This document shows positions 1 through 9,735 of a stretch of 64,000 nt of DNA, piece after piece. The stretch covers positions 1-64,000 of the forward strand of contig JANQSS010000169.1 of NCBI GenBank assembly GCA_028279185.1. The letters run 5' to 3'. This DNA is from Saprospiraceae bacterium. GTDB lineage: Bacteria > Bacteroidota > Bacteroidia > Chitinophagales > Saprospiraceae. The translations under genes and the position numbers were made by a program. The notes beneath the pieces are model-generated. The model saw nothing but the letters and a program-made list of their open reading frames with translations, ran no database searches and was not told the DNA's origin. Position 1 is the first letter of the stretch; each line of letters starts with the position of its first letter.

Positions 1-655
1 CTTGCTCCAACAACGATTAAATGCTCTTCATGCTCAAATGAATCCGCATTTTTTATTCAATGCGTTACAATCTCTTCAATACTACATAAGTAAAAATGAC
101 ACGAAACGTACCAATACATATCTTTCCACGTTCGCTACATTGGTTCGAAAGACATTGGAAAGCTCTGCTCAAGAGTATATTTTACTTAAGGATGAGGTTG
201 ATTATTTGACGAGCTATCTGGAAATGGAAAAAGAAAAACTTGATGGAAATCTTCTGTATACTTTTGTTTGTAATGATAGCTTAAAGAGATCGAAAATGAT
301 ACCAACGATGATCATTCAACCTTTTGTCGAAAACTCGATCGTCCATGGGTTCGGTTCTCGATCGACAAGTAATCTTATCCAAATCTCCTTTGAACAAACG
401 ACTTCGAAAGAAGTCCGATGTGAAATTACGGACAATGGCACCTTCAAAGTCCCACATACGTCCAAAACTGAACATAAATCTTTCTCAAGTAAAGCGGTTG
501 AAAACCGCATTAAGTTGCTATATCAACTGCATGAAACTTCATCTTCAAGGAATAAAACTGCCATTCAAATTTTATCAAATGTGGCTGCTGGATCCATATT
601 TGAAGAGGGCACAACCGTGCGACTTACAATACCCTGCATTCAGGCGTCAACATGA
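1..655 (+). CDS. LytS-type sensor histidine kinase, C-terminal part (5' end outside window)
   Basis: This is the catalytic end of a membrane histidine kinase of the His_kinase/LytS family (PF06580 type) that would phosphorylate a LytTR response regulator. The reading frame is open from the first base, so the sensor and membrane part lie upstream of the window. Visible are the H-box NPHFLFNALQ (phospho-acceptor His at bases 47-49), the conserved YLEMEKEKLDG segment and the N-box QPFVENSIVHGF. The protein closely parallels the end of the kinase at 908-3805; bases 2-51 are identical to 3146-3195, so the two are recent paralogues. Unlike that gene, no response regulator follows: the stop overlaps an ATG that opens only a 12-codon frame. 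The family call is firm; the signal sensed is unknown. Confidence 0.9.
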   Translation, partial: LLQQRLNALHAQMNPHFLFNALQSLQYYISKNDTKRTNTYLSTFATLVRKTLESSAQEYILLKDEVDYLTSYLEMEKEKLDGNLLYTFVCNDSLKRSKMIPTMIIQPFVENSIVHGFGSRSTSNLIQISFEQTTSKEVRCEITDNGTFKVPHTSKTEHKSFSSKAVENRIKLLYQLHETSSSRNKTAIQILSNVAAGSIFEEGTTVRLTIPCIQAST

Positions 656-690
656 TTAAGAAAAAGTGCAGTATCGAAGTTTATTTATAA
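652..690 (+). pseudogene. possible vestige of a response-regulator start
   Basis: An ATG overlapping the kinase stop (ATGA) opens a 12-codon frame, MIKKKCSIEVYL, then TAA. In the paralogous pair at 3802 the same ATGA overlap starts the response regulator (MISLSCIIVDD). Position and residue pattern resemble the first beta strand of a receiver domain cut short. It may also be a chance frame; bases 691-907 show nothing further that is recognisable. Confidence 0.25.
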
Positions 691-907
691 ATTAGATTTC
701 TGTGGCCGGAACATAATCCTACGCCACAAAAACCCAATTTGCGCTTGTTAATAAGAATTCTGCTGGTGTCGGCCTCTGAATATATTAGGTGTTTTCGTGC
801 GCACCTCAAAAATGCATAAAACCCCATTTTCAAAAAGCTAAAACTGCCGAATTTAGCCTTATACTGTCCGAATCCAAGTAATCCTTGTCCGAAACATAAA
901 GTAGATC

Positions 908-3805
908 TTGATGATTCTTTTTTTTACTTTTATCAGTGTGAGAAAGCGCCATACTAACCTTCCTTTCATGCGGACACTCCTGAAGTTGTGTTCCATAATC
1001 ATACTTATATGCAATACCAGTTATCTGGTTAGAGCGCAGGGGACGTCACATTATTTAAATTACACAGTTCAAGATGGCCTGCCATCGAATTTAGTTTATA
1101 CCATACTCGAAGATAATGAGGGATATATATATGTGGGCACTGACAAGGGTTTATGTAAGTTTGACGGCCATTCATTTGAATGTTTCGGAATTAAAGATGG
1201 CCTTCCTAATTTAGAAGTGCTAGGGTTATATCAAGGCACTGAGGAGCGAATTTGGATCAGTACATTCAGCAAACAGCCAATATACCTAGAGAATGGAAAA
1301 CTGCACTTTTTGGAGACAATACCCAAAAAAAGAACACCTTCAATATTTAGCTATGGATTTATTAACCCGGATACGCTGGTTGCTTATACAAGATCTCACG
1401 CTCACTACTTCAATTGTGAAACGTTGGCATATCTACGGACAATAAAACTGAATCCAGGACTCTTAGGCATGAGGAACACTTTGGCCACTTATAGTTTTAT
1501 AAATAATAACCGAAGAATAAATATGCGGCTTAATAACACCCATCTCTTATATTACGACCCAATGTTCGGTTTTTGCGTTGTTTCGCCTAATATCTTGGGT
1601 CCAAGAACGATGTTTCAATTCCAAGAATTGCATACTTATCATAAAAAGTATGGGCCTTTTAAAAAAGGTCATTGCATAGAGAATGATTCTCTAATATTCG
1701 CTAGATCTCCAAATGGCCTTTTCACATTTAACTTAAACAAGAAAAGGTTTTCAAAAGTCTACCTTGAACATGCCGATATTTTTGGCCTTGAGCGAGATAG
1801 AAAGAACAGATTGTGGGTTGGAACCAATAATAATGGTTTATACGTCATAGAAAACAATCTTCTTCAAAGTGAGCAATACGCCTCAAAAGATTCTAAACTC
1901 GATGGTGTGCATTTGATTAAAGATGATCCTATGTCAAAATCATCAATTATTGTCTTCAATAAAAAAAGTGAATTTCTTTACATGGACCAGCAAAATGACT
2001 CAATTGAAACTATTTCTGAAATCCCTGAGTCATACAAGTTTGTTTCCGACTTTACAATTCGTGATTTCAAACCTCATCTGATGATAGTTTCGTCAATTCT
2101 GTACAGATTAGGTCCAAACAGCGTATGGAAAGAAATAGAAAAGTTTGTTCAAGGGGATATCCCAAAGAAAATAGTTGAAATAGACCCAGATCGCTTTTAT
2201 GTCTTTACTCACCGCATACTTAGGTTCGAAAAAGATGAATGCGTGGACACTATCATCTACTCCCCAGACGTGCGTACATATTGTGTTGAACACCTAAATG
2301 ATTCAATTATAATGGTAGGAACTTTAGCCGGAATGCATTTCTTCAAACATGGCACCTCGAATTCAACAAACTATATACAACAATCCATACTTAATGAACC
2401 AATTTCAGACATCCTAAAAATTGAAAAAAATATGTTCTGCGTTTCATCTGAAACTTTTGGAATCAATTGCTATAAGTATAAAGAGAATGAAGTAATCGAA
2501 CTTGGTAATTGGCAGCCTATTGATGATATTATCAAGCATCTTTCATTGGATGATGGTACAATTTTAGCGTTGGCCAATAAAGGGTTATATCGACTGTCAA
2601 TTCCACAACTTGAATTTCAGGATTACATTTCGGTCAATGGACACCAAAGCATACAATACATAGCGAAAAAGAATGGCGAACTAATCGTATTTGGGAAAAA
2701 TAGAGTACAATCTTATAATCAAAAAGTCACTTCACAAGAAGAACTGGCCAAATTACACGTCATGAATGTATCGTTTAACAACGTAACTGTAGATCCGTCA
2801 AAATTATCCTCCTTTCAAACCAATTTGGACATCAAATTAAGTATCCCTTATTTTTCACAAAAACCTCCTTCTATTCATTACAAATTGGAGGGCACCGATG
2901 AAAACGATTTCATAACAAACGATAGGGTGATCAGACTTCGAAATTTACCTTCAGGGAGCTATTCATTTTCCGCCCAGGCCTTTATTGGGGCAAGACCCAT
3001 TTCACAAAGAGTAACACTACCTATTAATCTTCCGCCTGTATTCTGGAAAAACTGGTGGTTTATTACTTTGGTAATACTATTCTTTACAGGCATACTCTAC
3101 TATTATTTTTTACAGTCGCGTAATAGACAAAAGGCCAGAACAGATTTGCTCCAACAACGATTAAATGCTCTTCATGCTCAAATGAATCCGCATTTCATTT
3201 TTAATGCTCTACAATCACTCCAATATTACATAAATAAAAACGATAAAACAAAAGCCAATACGTACCTGACCACTTTTGCTAACCTAGTTCGTCGTACATT
3301 GGAAAGTTCTTCAAATGACTACATTCTCATAGAAGATGAAGTGGACTATCTCACAAGTTTCTTAGAAATGGAGAAAGAAAAACTTGATGGGCACCTTTCT
3401 TATTCAATCGACTATGTACAGGAAGAATTAGAAGCAATAAGCATACCATCGATGATTTTACAACCATTTGTAGAAAATGCCGCTATCCATGCCTTCAAAC
3501 CTGGGGATACAAATCGCCAAATACACATTTCCTTCAGTAAAACAAACAAGAGCGAACTATTGTGTCGAGTCAGTGACAATGGCAATGGCATCTTGGCCAA
3601 CAGCACCTTGAAAGGTCATAAATCGTTCGCTTCGAACGCTGTAAAAAATAAGCTTAATCTAATAAATCAGATCCATACACAAAGAGCACGTTCGACTGAT
3701 GTCGGTGTTCGTATATTTGACCATACAAAGGAAGCACATGAAACATTCAATTCTGGAACAACGGTTGAAATTATCTTACCCATAATAATTGAACAACAAC
3801 TATGA
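908..3805 (+). CDS. beta-propeller/Y_Y_Y sensor histidine kinase (LytS family)
   Basis: This hybrid-type sensor kinase has an exported N-terminus, a long periplasmic region with propeller blades (for example WVGTNNNGLYVI), and a Y_Y_Y-like domain at about residues 650-710 (YKLEGTDENDF...LPSGSYSF). One membrane span follows at about 717-737 (WWFITLVILFFTG), then a cytoplasmic His_kinase domain with His762 in NPHFIFNALQ and the N-box QPFVENAAIHAF. An internal ATG at 968 gives a cleaner signal peptide (MRTLLKLCSIIILICNTSYLVRAQ) and may be the true start. The stop overlaps the downstream response-regulator ATG by four bases, so the two are translationally coupled. The ligand is not deducible. The catalytic domain is a paralogue of the kinase at the window start. 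Confidence 0.92.
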   Translation: MMILFFTFISVRKRHTNLPFMRTLLKLCSIIILICNTSYLVRAQGTSHYLNYTVQDGLPSNLVYTILEDNEGYIYVGTDKGLCKFDGHSFECFGIKDGLPNLEVLGLYQGTEERIWISTFSKQPIYLENGKLHFLETIPKKRTPSIFSYGFINPDTLVAYTRSHAHYFNCETLAYLRTIKLNPGLLGMRNTLATYSFINNNRRINMRLNNTHLLYYDPMFGFCVVSPNILGPRTMFQFQELHTYHKKYGPFKKGHCIENDSLIFARSPNGLFTFNLNKKRFSKVYLEHADIFGLERDRKNRLWVGTNNNGLYVIENNLLQSEQYASKDSKLDGVHLIKDDPMSKSSIIVFNKKSEFLYMDQQNDSIETISEIPESYKFVSDFTIRDFKPHLMIVSSILYRLGPNSVWKEIEKFVQGDIPKKIVEIDPDRFYVFTHRILRFEKDECVDTIIYSPDVRTYCVEHLNDSIIMVGTLAGMHFFKHGTSNSTNYIQQSILNEPISDILKIEKNMFCVSSETFGINCYKYKENEVIELGNWQPIDDIIKHLSLDDGTILALANKGLYRLSIPQLEFQDYISVNGHQSIQYIAKKNGELIVFGKNRVQSYNQKVTSQEELAKLHVMNVSFNNVTVDPSKLSSFQTNLDIKLSIPYFSQKPPSIHYKLEGTDENDFITNDRVIRLRNLPSGSYSFSAQAFIGARPISQRVTLPINLPPVFWKNWWFITLVILFFTGILYYYFLQSRNRQKARTDLLQQRLNALHAQMNPHFIFNALQSLQYYINKNDKTKANTYLTTFANLVRRTLESSSNDYILIEDEVDYLTSFLEMEKEKLDGHLSYSIDYVQEELEAISIPSMILQPFVENAAIHAFKPGDTNRQIHISFSKTNKSELLCRVSDNGNGILANSTLKGHKSFASNAVKNKLNLINQIHTQRARSTDVGVRIFDHTKEAHETFNSGTTVEIILPIIIEQQL

Positions 3806-4554
3806 TATCCTTATCCTGCATAATAGTAGATGATCAACGAAAAGCGAGAGAAATGTTGGCGCATCACTTAGAAAATCTTAGGCCCACAATTAAAATCCTC
3901 GATTCATTTGATCACCCGGCAAAGGCGGCTAACTTTCTAAATAGTAATAACGTCGAACTCGTTTTTCTTGATGTTGAAATGGGTTCCGTGACAGGATTTG
4001 ATTTATTCAAAAGCCTTGCACCTAAAAAGAGTCTGCCGCTATTCATTTTCGTAACAGCGCACCAAGATTATGCAATTGATGCGATAAAGGCGGATGCTTT
4101 TGACTATGTACTGAAGCCCATCAATTCAGATGAATTAAAAGTCGTTCTCGGAAAGGCTGAGCAAAAAATTGAAGAAATCACTTTCCAGGATCGAATTCAA
4201 CAGTTGTTTTTGCATCAGCCTAAGGATACAGGCCAATTGCAAGTATTGGTGTCTGGAGGCGTTGAATTTATCAGGGCTGCCAATATTATTTATTTAAAAG
4301 CCGCACGAAACTACACGGAAATTTACCTAAAAGGAGGCAAGCAGATTATTGCGAGCAAACCTCTGGCTCATTTCGAACCGCAATTGGAGTCTTCAATTTT
4401 TCTTCGCTGCCATCGCTCATATATTGTCAATATAAAAGAAATTCGAGCTTTTAGAACATCTGAAGGTGGTTATTTGGAATTAACCGAAAATCATAGAGCA
4501 AGCATTACACAGGCGAATAAGGAAACATTGATGGATCGTATGCGGGCCCTCTAA
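3802..4554 (+). CDS. LytTR-family response regulator
   Basis: The cytoplasmic DNA-binding regulator partner of the upstream kinase. It has an N-terminal receiver domain (acidic pocket VDDQ, phospho-acceptor Asp57 in LVFLDVEMG, the T of FVTAHQ, Lys of YVLKPI) and a C-terminal LytTR domain at about residues 145-248 (IYLKAARNYTEIYL, FLRCHRSYIVNI). Length 250 aa is typical. The start overlaps the kinase stop (ATGA). It ends six bases before the convergent gene at 4561, with no hairpin between them. Target promoters are unknown; the surface-protein genes downstream are plausible candidates. Confidence 0.93.
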   Translation: MISLSCIIVDDQRKAREMLAHHLENLRPTIKILDSFDHPAKAANFLNSNNVELVFLDVEMGSVTGFDLFKSLAPKKSLPLFIFVTAHQDYAIDAIKADAFDYVLKPINSDELKVVLGKAEQKIEEITFQDRIQQLFLHQPKDTGQLQVLVSGGVEFIRAANIIYLKAARNYTEIYLKGGKQIIASKPLAHFEPQLESSIFLRCHRSYIVNIKEIRAFRTSEGGYLELTENHRASITQANKETLMDRMRAL

Positions 4555-4560
4555 ACAACA

Positions 4561-5307
4561 TCAGTCTCGCTCATCTTTCAATTGAGACATGATGTCGCTT
4601 ACCTTCTTACCTATGGATGCATGGGAGGTTTGATTTTTAAGTTTAGCACCCAATCGATCAATCGTCTCGGTGTCATTGTTATGCACGGCCAGCAAAAATA
4701 AGTACCACTCAGATGGTCGACCATATTTTTTTGACGTAGCCAGATTAGAAAAAAGCTCATACGACCGGTCCCTATTATCCAATAGAAGATAACTAACCGC
4801 ATCATAAAAAAGAATGTCCTCGTTCATTTCGTCTTTTGTAATTTGCGAAAATAACTCAATGGCCTTTTCGTAGTCTCCCTGTTCGTAGGCGAACATAGCT
4901 TTTTCATCTAATGATAAAAGCTCTGTAGATCTGGATACTGGTTTATAAATATTCTTATAAGGTTGTAAATACGTGGTGAACAATTTATGTTGATCAGTAG
5001 TATTCACTTTTTTTATCGAAATAAAATAGAGTATCGATAAAAGGGTAAAAACCAATAATAAAATCCATATTAAGAGTCGTTTGGAAAGACCCGACTTAGT
5101 AGTCTTTGCGCTTTTCTCCCACTGCGCTAATTTATCCCTGAATTCTAACGTTCTTATGGACCCTATTACTTCTCCTACATCTCGTCCGATCTCCGCTAAA
5201 TCGCTAAACTCCTCTAATTCCATGTATTGGTCGAACTCTTTTCGCTCATCATCGGTCAACATCCCATTATGATATCGATCAAGTATATATAATTGTCTAT
5301 CTGTCAT
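4561..5307 (-). CDS. single-span membrane protein with anti-sigma-like N-terminus and periplasmic TPR region
   Basis: A 248-residue protein. Residues 1-75 are cytoplasmic and follow the pattern of Bacteroidota anti-sigma-like proteins (YHNGMLTDDERKEFDQYM..., ending LRDKLAQWE-like). A positively charged stretch precedes a membrane span at about 78-98 (LLIWILLLVFTLLSILYF), so the C-terminal half should be periplasmic. That half has TPR-like helices (AMFAYEQGDYEKAIELFSQI). Its start overlaps the end of the sigma-factor gene by 11 bases, the classic sigma/anti-sigma arrangement. The anti-sigma role is inferred from context; no zinc-binding motif is seen. A second pair with the same layout is at 26681-27984. 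Confidence 0.8.
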   Translation of the reverse strand: MTDRQLYILDRYHNGMLTDDERKEFDQYMELEEFSDLAEIGRDVGEVIGSIRTLEFRDKLAQWEKSAKTTKSGLSKRLLIWILLLVFTLLSILYFISIKKVNTTDQHKLFTTYLQPYKNIYKPVSRSTELLSLDEKAMFAYEQGDYEKAIELFSQITKDEMNEDILFYDAVSYLLLDNRDRSYELFSNLATSKKYGRPSEWYLFLLAVHNNDTETIDRLGAKLKNQTSHASIGKKVSDIMSQLKDERD

Positions 5308-5860
5308 TTTTTACCTTATTCTCTTGTGCTACAAGGGCACGAAGTTGTTTGAGACACTTATATTTCTTTGTTCGAACAACTTCTTCCGAATTAAAACCCA
5401 TCTCATGCATAATGGCATCAATTGCAAAATTTTTATAATAGAATAGTGTTAATAATTCCTGGCAGCCTTTTTGCAATTTGGCCAAGCAGTACTTCACGCT
5501 TTCCTGTCGAGGAGAAAGGGCTTTAAGGTTTCCCCAATCTGAACTGATCAATTCATCCGGAAACTCATCCGTATACTTCGTTCGCTTTTGCTCATCAAAT
5601 TTTCTTCGCAGTAGGTTTTTTCCAACTGCAAACAAATATGTCTTCAAGGAAGCATTTATAATGTTCAACTCATTTGAGTCAATTTTGCGATGCAACAATA
5701 CTATGGCTTCCTGAAATGCTTCAACGCTATCCTCCTCCTCGCAAGCAAAAGACCTATGTGCCCAATGAACAAATTCATTGCGATGATTCGTGTACAGCTC
5801 CGCAAATAGGTTATCTCCTCGTTCACGATATAGCTTCTGCAAATCAATACCTTTCGACAT
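5297..5860 (-). CDS. ECF-type RNA polymerase sigma factor
   Basis: A 187-residue sigma-70 family factor with only regions 2 and 4. Region 2 lies at about residues 20-90 (HRNEFVHWAHRSFACEEEDSVEAFQEAIVLLHRKI) and region 4 at about 125-175 (CQELLTLFYYKNFAIDAIMHEMGFNSEEVVRTKKYKCLKQLR). It should redirect RNA polymerase to a small regulon. It is cotranscribed with the overlapping anti-sigma-like gene and divergent from the CHAT protease gene at 6022, which has its own primary-type promoter in the 161-base gap. The family is clear; the regulon is not. Confidence 0.9.
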   Translation of the reverse strand: MSKGIDLQKLYRERGDNLFAELYTNHRNEFVHWAHRSFACEEEDSVEAFQEAIVLLHRKIDSNELNIINASLKTYLFAVGKNLLRRKFDEQKRTKYTDEFPDELISSDWGNLKALSPRQESVKYCLAKLQKGCQELLTLFYYKNFAIDAIMHEMGFNSEEVVRTKKYKCLKQLRALVAQENKVKNDR

Positions 5861-5891
5861 AAATGCTTACATTAGTCGGTGTAAGATAAGC

Positions 5892-5922
5892 TTTGTGACC
5901 TGTACGCTAAAAAATATTTTTG
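5892..5922 (+). promoter_or_regulatory. Bacteroidota-type promoter for the CHAT gene
   Basis: TTTG at 5892-5895, then exactly 19 bases, then TATTTTTG at 5915-5922, matches the Bacteroidota primary promoter (-33 TTTG, -7 TAnnTTTG). Transcription would start near 5928, giving a leader of roughly 90 bases before the ATG at 6022. Confidence 0.6.
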
Positions 5923-6021
5923 CATACGACAGGCAACAATTCGACAACCTCTTTAACTTTGATTTTTCGTACTCCTGCGTGACATTCGTGAAGGAAGAAT
6001 TGAAGTAAGTGCAAATTCATT

Positions 6022-9000
6022 ATGAAAAAGCTGTTTTTTAATTTTTTCTTTTCATCTCACTTTCTTGCAATTTTCTTTCATTGTCAACAAAGCAGGTTGT
6101 CTGCCCAGCCATCATCTGCTATCTTGATAAAGGCTGATAGTCTCTTTGTAGCTGGAAATAAAGATGAGGCCAAAGCAAAATTTGCCTTTCTCTTGTCTTC
6201 GAGTTCACCAGTACAACTTGCAGATTCAACAATTGCACACTGCTATTACAGTTATTTGAGATGTCTAAACCGGGGCGATCAAAAAGAAATAGACTCTTTA
6301 AGTTCCATTCTCATGGACGTTATAGAAAATGGTAAATCTATAACATATGAGCAGAAAGTGGACTTATACTCCAAGGCTGTTTACTACGGTACGAAAAGTA
6401 AATGGCCCAAAAATCTTTTAGAAAAGGCGCTTATTAATTGTGGCGAAATGCTTGAACTGGAAGAGATATCAGCCACTGCAAAAGCATATTTTCATTATGC
6501 GCATTACTATTTTCTCAATAAACATTCAAACACAAACTCGGCGAATAAGGAATTGATAAAATCCCTGGATCTGATAGAAAAATATAACGTATCCAAGTCC
6601 GCACTAACGTACAACGTTTTTTTGAAAATGGGCTACTACCATGCAAGAAAAAACAACAACAACCTTGCTTTAAATTTTTTGAATCGTGCTCTGGCGATAT
6701 ACGAAAAAGGTGAAAGCGGCATTTCGTCTTTTTCAGCGTCCATGACGGCCTATGAAGGGTCCATTATTGCATGGAATATATATGATATGGATAATGCTCG
6801 ATCTTTATTGCAAAAGGCTGAAAATATTCTTCGAACCCAATCATCTCCTAATGCAAATATGTTGTATTTGATATTGTCTGCAAGAGCTAAAGCCTGCGCC
6901 GCTGCCAATGATCGCGTAAATGCGCTAAAAATTGATAGTATTATCACCTATCAAATAAACAACAATATAAATTCCATTTCACATGTATTCAGCCAAATAG
7001 CGAATAACCGCAGTCACATGTATGATATTTTAGGCGATTCGGAAGAGTCGCTTACTATAAGTCGCGAGGCTTACGATATAGTACGAGCCCTCTATCCTGG
7101 AGAAGCGAAGAGACAAAATGCTGAAATGAAAGCGCACGCGGCGGGATTGCTTGGAGAAAAATTGTTTAACGATAAACAATACCATGAAGCCATTAAATAT
7201 CTGAATGAGTCAATCTCAGTAAAATCGACCTTATCCGCAAAACTTTTTTTAGCCTCTTGCCATCTCAGACTCGGAAAGTCAACTAAGGCAAGTCAATTGT
7301 TAATGGGGGTAGATAGTCTGTTATTGGCCCGACCAATCAAGGATGCCTATGACATCAGTTTAAACATCTATTACATCAACGCTCTATCGGAGATGGTGAG
7401 CCTTTCCAAGGATGAGGTTGAGCTTGAGCGGCTTAAAAATTTTCTAGAGAATCGAAATTTGAATTTAGAGACAAAAGCTATTATTCAATCCTTAAGCGTA
7501 GATGACTTAATCAATGATCTCGTCATTTATGCAGAGAACTTATTGAATATCTCAAGTCAATTAAATATTCTTTCAAACGATGAAATTTATTCTTTATTCG
7601 AGCATTATAGAAGTTTTGAATTGGAACGCACAAACCAAGAAAATCAATATTGGCGAGACCAGGCAGTCAACCCGAAACATATAGACATTCGCCAAGCACT
7701 TAAACAAGAGGTATATCGATTAAAAAAAATAATTCAGGATGATTTATTGCATGAAAACAGCGACTCACTTTTTAGTAGGTTGGATAAAGCCAGATATAGA
7801 CTTGACTCATTTGAACGGTTCGTGCTAAATGGAATCTACGAAGTCACGTCGTACCAGGATGAAGAACACGACCTTCAATTTCTGCAAAATGTTCTGAAGA
7901 CCGATGAAATGGTGCTCATGTATTTAATAGGACGAAAGACGCTCCATGCCGTTGGAATTTATACCGACACATTGGTCAAACATAGATACTCGTTAAAAGA
8001 CGTTGATCGTCTGCTGATCTCACATCGTGATCATGCCACGTCGATGGACAACATATTTGATGAGAAGGTTGCACAACAATTATACTCGCTTCTCGTCGAA
8101 CCGTTGATAATACCAAGCAAGTCCATTAATAAAATGTATGTCGTACCCGATGGTGAGCTGAACCAATTGGCCTTTGAAACACTCCGAGACCAAAATAACG
8201 ACTATTTAGTATCGAGCTATTCAATCTCCTATCAACATTCTGGCTACCTACTGGCAAAACGACATTCCGAATACAGTGACACGAGCTCTAAATTGCTTTG
8301 CGGAGTATCGTTGACTCAAACCAGGCCGACGTCCACAAAGCATATAATTCCACATCTCGTAATAAGAAATAGAAATGGATATTTACAAGGCGCTCAGAGA
8401 GAGTGCGAAATAATTTGTAGATCCTGGCCTGGGCACCATGAAATGACCAGTCAACTCAACACGGATAAACTACAAAATATTTTAGAAAAATACGATATTA
8501 TTCACCTCGCCATGCATGCGGAAGTTGATCATCAAAATATCTATAATTCGGCCTTACTATCGGGTACTGATCCTGATGACCGTATTTTGATCAGTGACAT
8601 ACTTGCAATCGATCACCAATCGGATTTAATTACATTAGGAGCTTGTCAAACAGGTATTGGAAATTTTGAGCCCGGTTTACTCAATAAATCGCTAGCCAGT
8701 GCATTTTTATTTTCAGGTTCTAAATCCGTTTTAATGTCACTTTGGAATGTTCCTGATGAATCAACTTCTGAAATCATGACTACGTTTTACAATTATTTGG
8801 CAGAAGGTTACAGTAAAGATGTATCGTTGCAAAAATCAAAGCTCAACTATATAAATTCCGTTGAAGATCCTTCATTAGCTCATCCATATTACTGGGCTGG
8901 TTTTGTACTTATAGGTGACACCGCCTGTCTTCAACCACCAAGTTCGCATTCATGGTTGATGTTCTTAGTAGGAATAATGTTCATACTGGCATTGGCCTTT

Positions 9001-9027
9001 CTCATTCGCAAGCTTCGTCAGCGGTAA
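6022..9027 (+). CDS. exported TPR-CHAT caspase-like protease with C-terminal membrane anchor
   Basis: A 1001-residue protein. A signal peptide (about 1-30, ending RLSAQ) leads to helical TPR-like repeats over about 35-450 and a linker. A C-terminal CHAT domain spans about 690-965, opening with the typical KMYVVPDGELNQLAFETL. Both members of the peptidase dyad are present: His832 in HLAMHAE and Cys875 in GACQTGIG. The domain closes with HPYYWAGFVLIGD. A membrane span at about 977-995 and a basic tail end the protein, so the TPR and CHAT parts should face the periplasm. Families of this clan (separase/caspase-like) cleave proteins after specific residues; the substrate is unknown. It is divergent from the sigma/anti-sigma pair. 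A paralogue is at 21590. Confidence 0.9.
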   Translation: MKKLFFNFFFSSHFLAIFFHCQQSRLSAQPSSAILIKADSLFVAGNKDEAKAKFAFLLSSSSPVQLADSTIAHCYYSYLRCLNRGDQKEIDSLSSILMDVIENGKSITYEQKVDLYSKAVYYGTKSKWPKNLLEKALINCGEMLELEEISATAKAYFHYAHYYFLNKHSNTNSANKELIKSLDLIEKYNVSKSALTYNVFLKMGYYHARKNNNNLALNFLNRALAIYEKGESGISSFSASMTAYEGSIIAWNIYDMDNARSLLQKAENILRTQSSPNANMLYLILSARAKACAAANDRVNALKIDSIITYQINNNINSISHVFSQIANNRSHMYDILGDSEESLTISREAYDIVRALYPGEAKRQNAEMKAHAAGLLGEKLFNDKQYHEAIKYLNESISVKSTLSAKLFLASCHLRLGKSTKASQLLMGVDSLLLARPIKDAYDISLNIYYINALSEMVSLSKDEVELERLKNFLENRNLNLETKAIIQSLSVDDLINDLVIYAENLLNISSQLNILSNDEIYSLFEHYRSFELERTNQENQYWRDQAVNPKHIDIRQALKQEVYRLKKIIQDDLLHENSDSLFSRLDKARYRLDSFERFVLNGIYEVTSYQDEEHDLQFLQNVLKTDEMVLMYLIGRKTLHAVGIYTDTLVKHRYSLKDVDRLLISHRDHATSMDNIFDEKVAQQLYSLLVEPLIIPSKSINKMYVVPDGELNQLAFETLRDQNNDYLVSSYSISYQHSGYLLAKRHSEYSDTSSKLLCGVSLTQTRPTSTKHIIPHLVIRNRNGYLQGAQRECEIICRSWPGHHEMTSQLNTDKLQNILEKYDIIHLAMHAEVDHQNIYNSALLSGTDPDDRILISDILAIDHQSDLITLGACQTGIGNFEPGLLNKSLASAFLFSGSKSVLMSLWNVPDESTSEIMTTFYNYLAEGYSKDVSLQKSKLNYINSVEDPSLAHPYYWAGFVLIGDTACLQPPSSHSWLMFLVGIMFILALAFLIRKLRQR

Positions 9028-9187
9028 TTGTACTTGAGCTGTCTTTGCAACGACATTCCTTTGGAAAATTGAATTAGCACATCATTTATGTAATATGACA
9101 TCTTTCTTGATTCGCAAGTATAGGCTGTTTAGACACATCTCATTGATTCATTTTACCTGGATAATTTTACTAGATGCCATGCACTTG

Positions 9188-9238
9188 GTGACCAGAGTCC
9201 GCATGTGATTATCAAAAAAAAATTCGGATACCGGTCAC
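9188..9238. promoter_or_regulatory. inverted repeat upstream of the LytTR gene
   Basis: GTGACC-N4-TCCG (9188-9201) is mirrored by CGGA-N4-GGTCAC (9225-9238), ten matching pairs in 14, separated by 23 mostly A-rich bases. It lies 51 bases before the LytTR gene start. It could be an operator or a transcript hairpin; no canonical promoter was recognised in the 9028-9289 gap. Confidence 0.3.
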
Positions 9239-9289
9239 AAAGATCGAATTAAACTGATTAAGGGTGGTTTTGAAACAAAAACTAATCGC

Positions 9290-9721
9290 ATGTCACAAAT
9301 ACAAAAGCTACGTCCTGCGACATCAAATTTGACGCAACTCCGTATCGCAAATAGACCGTATGAGCGCGTAAAGTCCCACGATTACAAAAGTTTTGATCAC
9401 ATTTATGTTGGCCAACAAAACAATATTCATCGATTTGAATTCAATGAAATTGTCCACTTCCAAGCCCATGGCAATTACACATACATGTTCCTGTCAAACT
9501 CTGAAAAAATGGTCATTACGAAAACTATTAAAAATGTAATGGCTCACCTCCCTCATTCCCGATTTATTCGCATTCATCAGTCACACATCATTAATGTCAG
9601 CCACATTCAACACATACTAAACATGAAATGTATCGCGCTAAAAAATAAGACAGTTGTTCCCATTTCGAGAAAATACAAAATTGGTGTAAAACAATGGGTA
9701 CAGGCCTTTCCAAATCTATAA
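9290..9721 (+). CDS. stand-alone LytTR DNA-binding protein
   Basis: A 143-residue protein with no receiver domain. Residues about 40-140 form a LytTR domain (IVHFQAHGNYTYMFL, RFIRIHQSHIINVSHI, VVPISRKYKIGVKQW). Such proteins bind DNA as transcriptional regulators without phosphorylation control. The gene ends 14 bases before the adhesin-like gene at 9736, so the two probably share a transcript, and it may regulate that surface-protein operon. The basic N-terminal 35 residues have no recognised fold. Confidence 0.88.
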   Translation: MSQIQKLRPATSNLTQLRIANRPYERVKSHDYKSFDHIYVGQQNNIHRFEFNEIVHFQAHGNYTYMFLSNSEKMVITKTIKNVMAHLPHSRFIRIHQSHIINVSHIQHILNMKCIALKNKTVVPISRKYKIGVKQWVQAFPNL

Positions 9722-9735
9722 TTTAATAATAAATC

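Noticed and set aside
2-51. 50-base identity to 3146-3195 as an assembly error
   Set aside because: Sequence on the downstream side diverges steadily while keeping the protein family, as expected for paralogues rather than a misjoined repeat.
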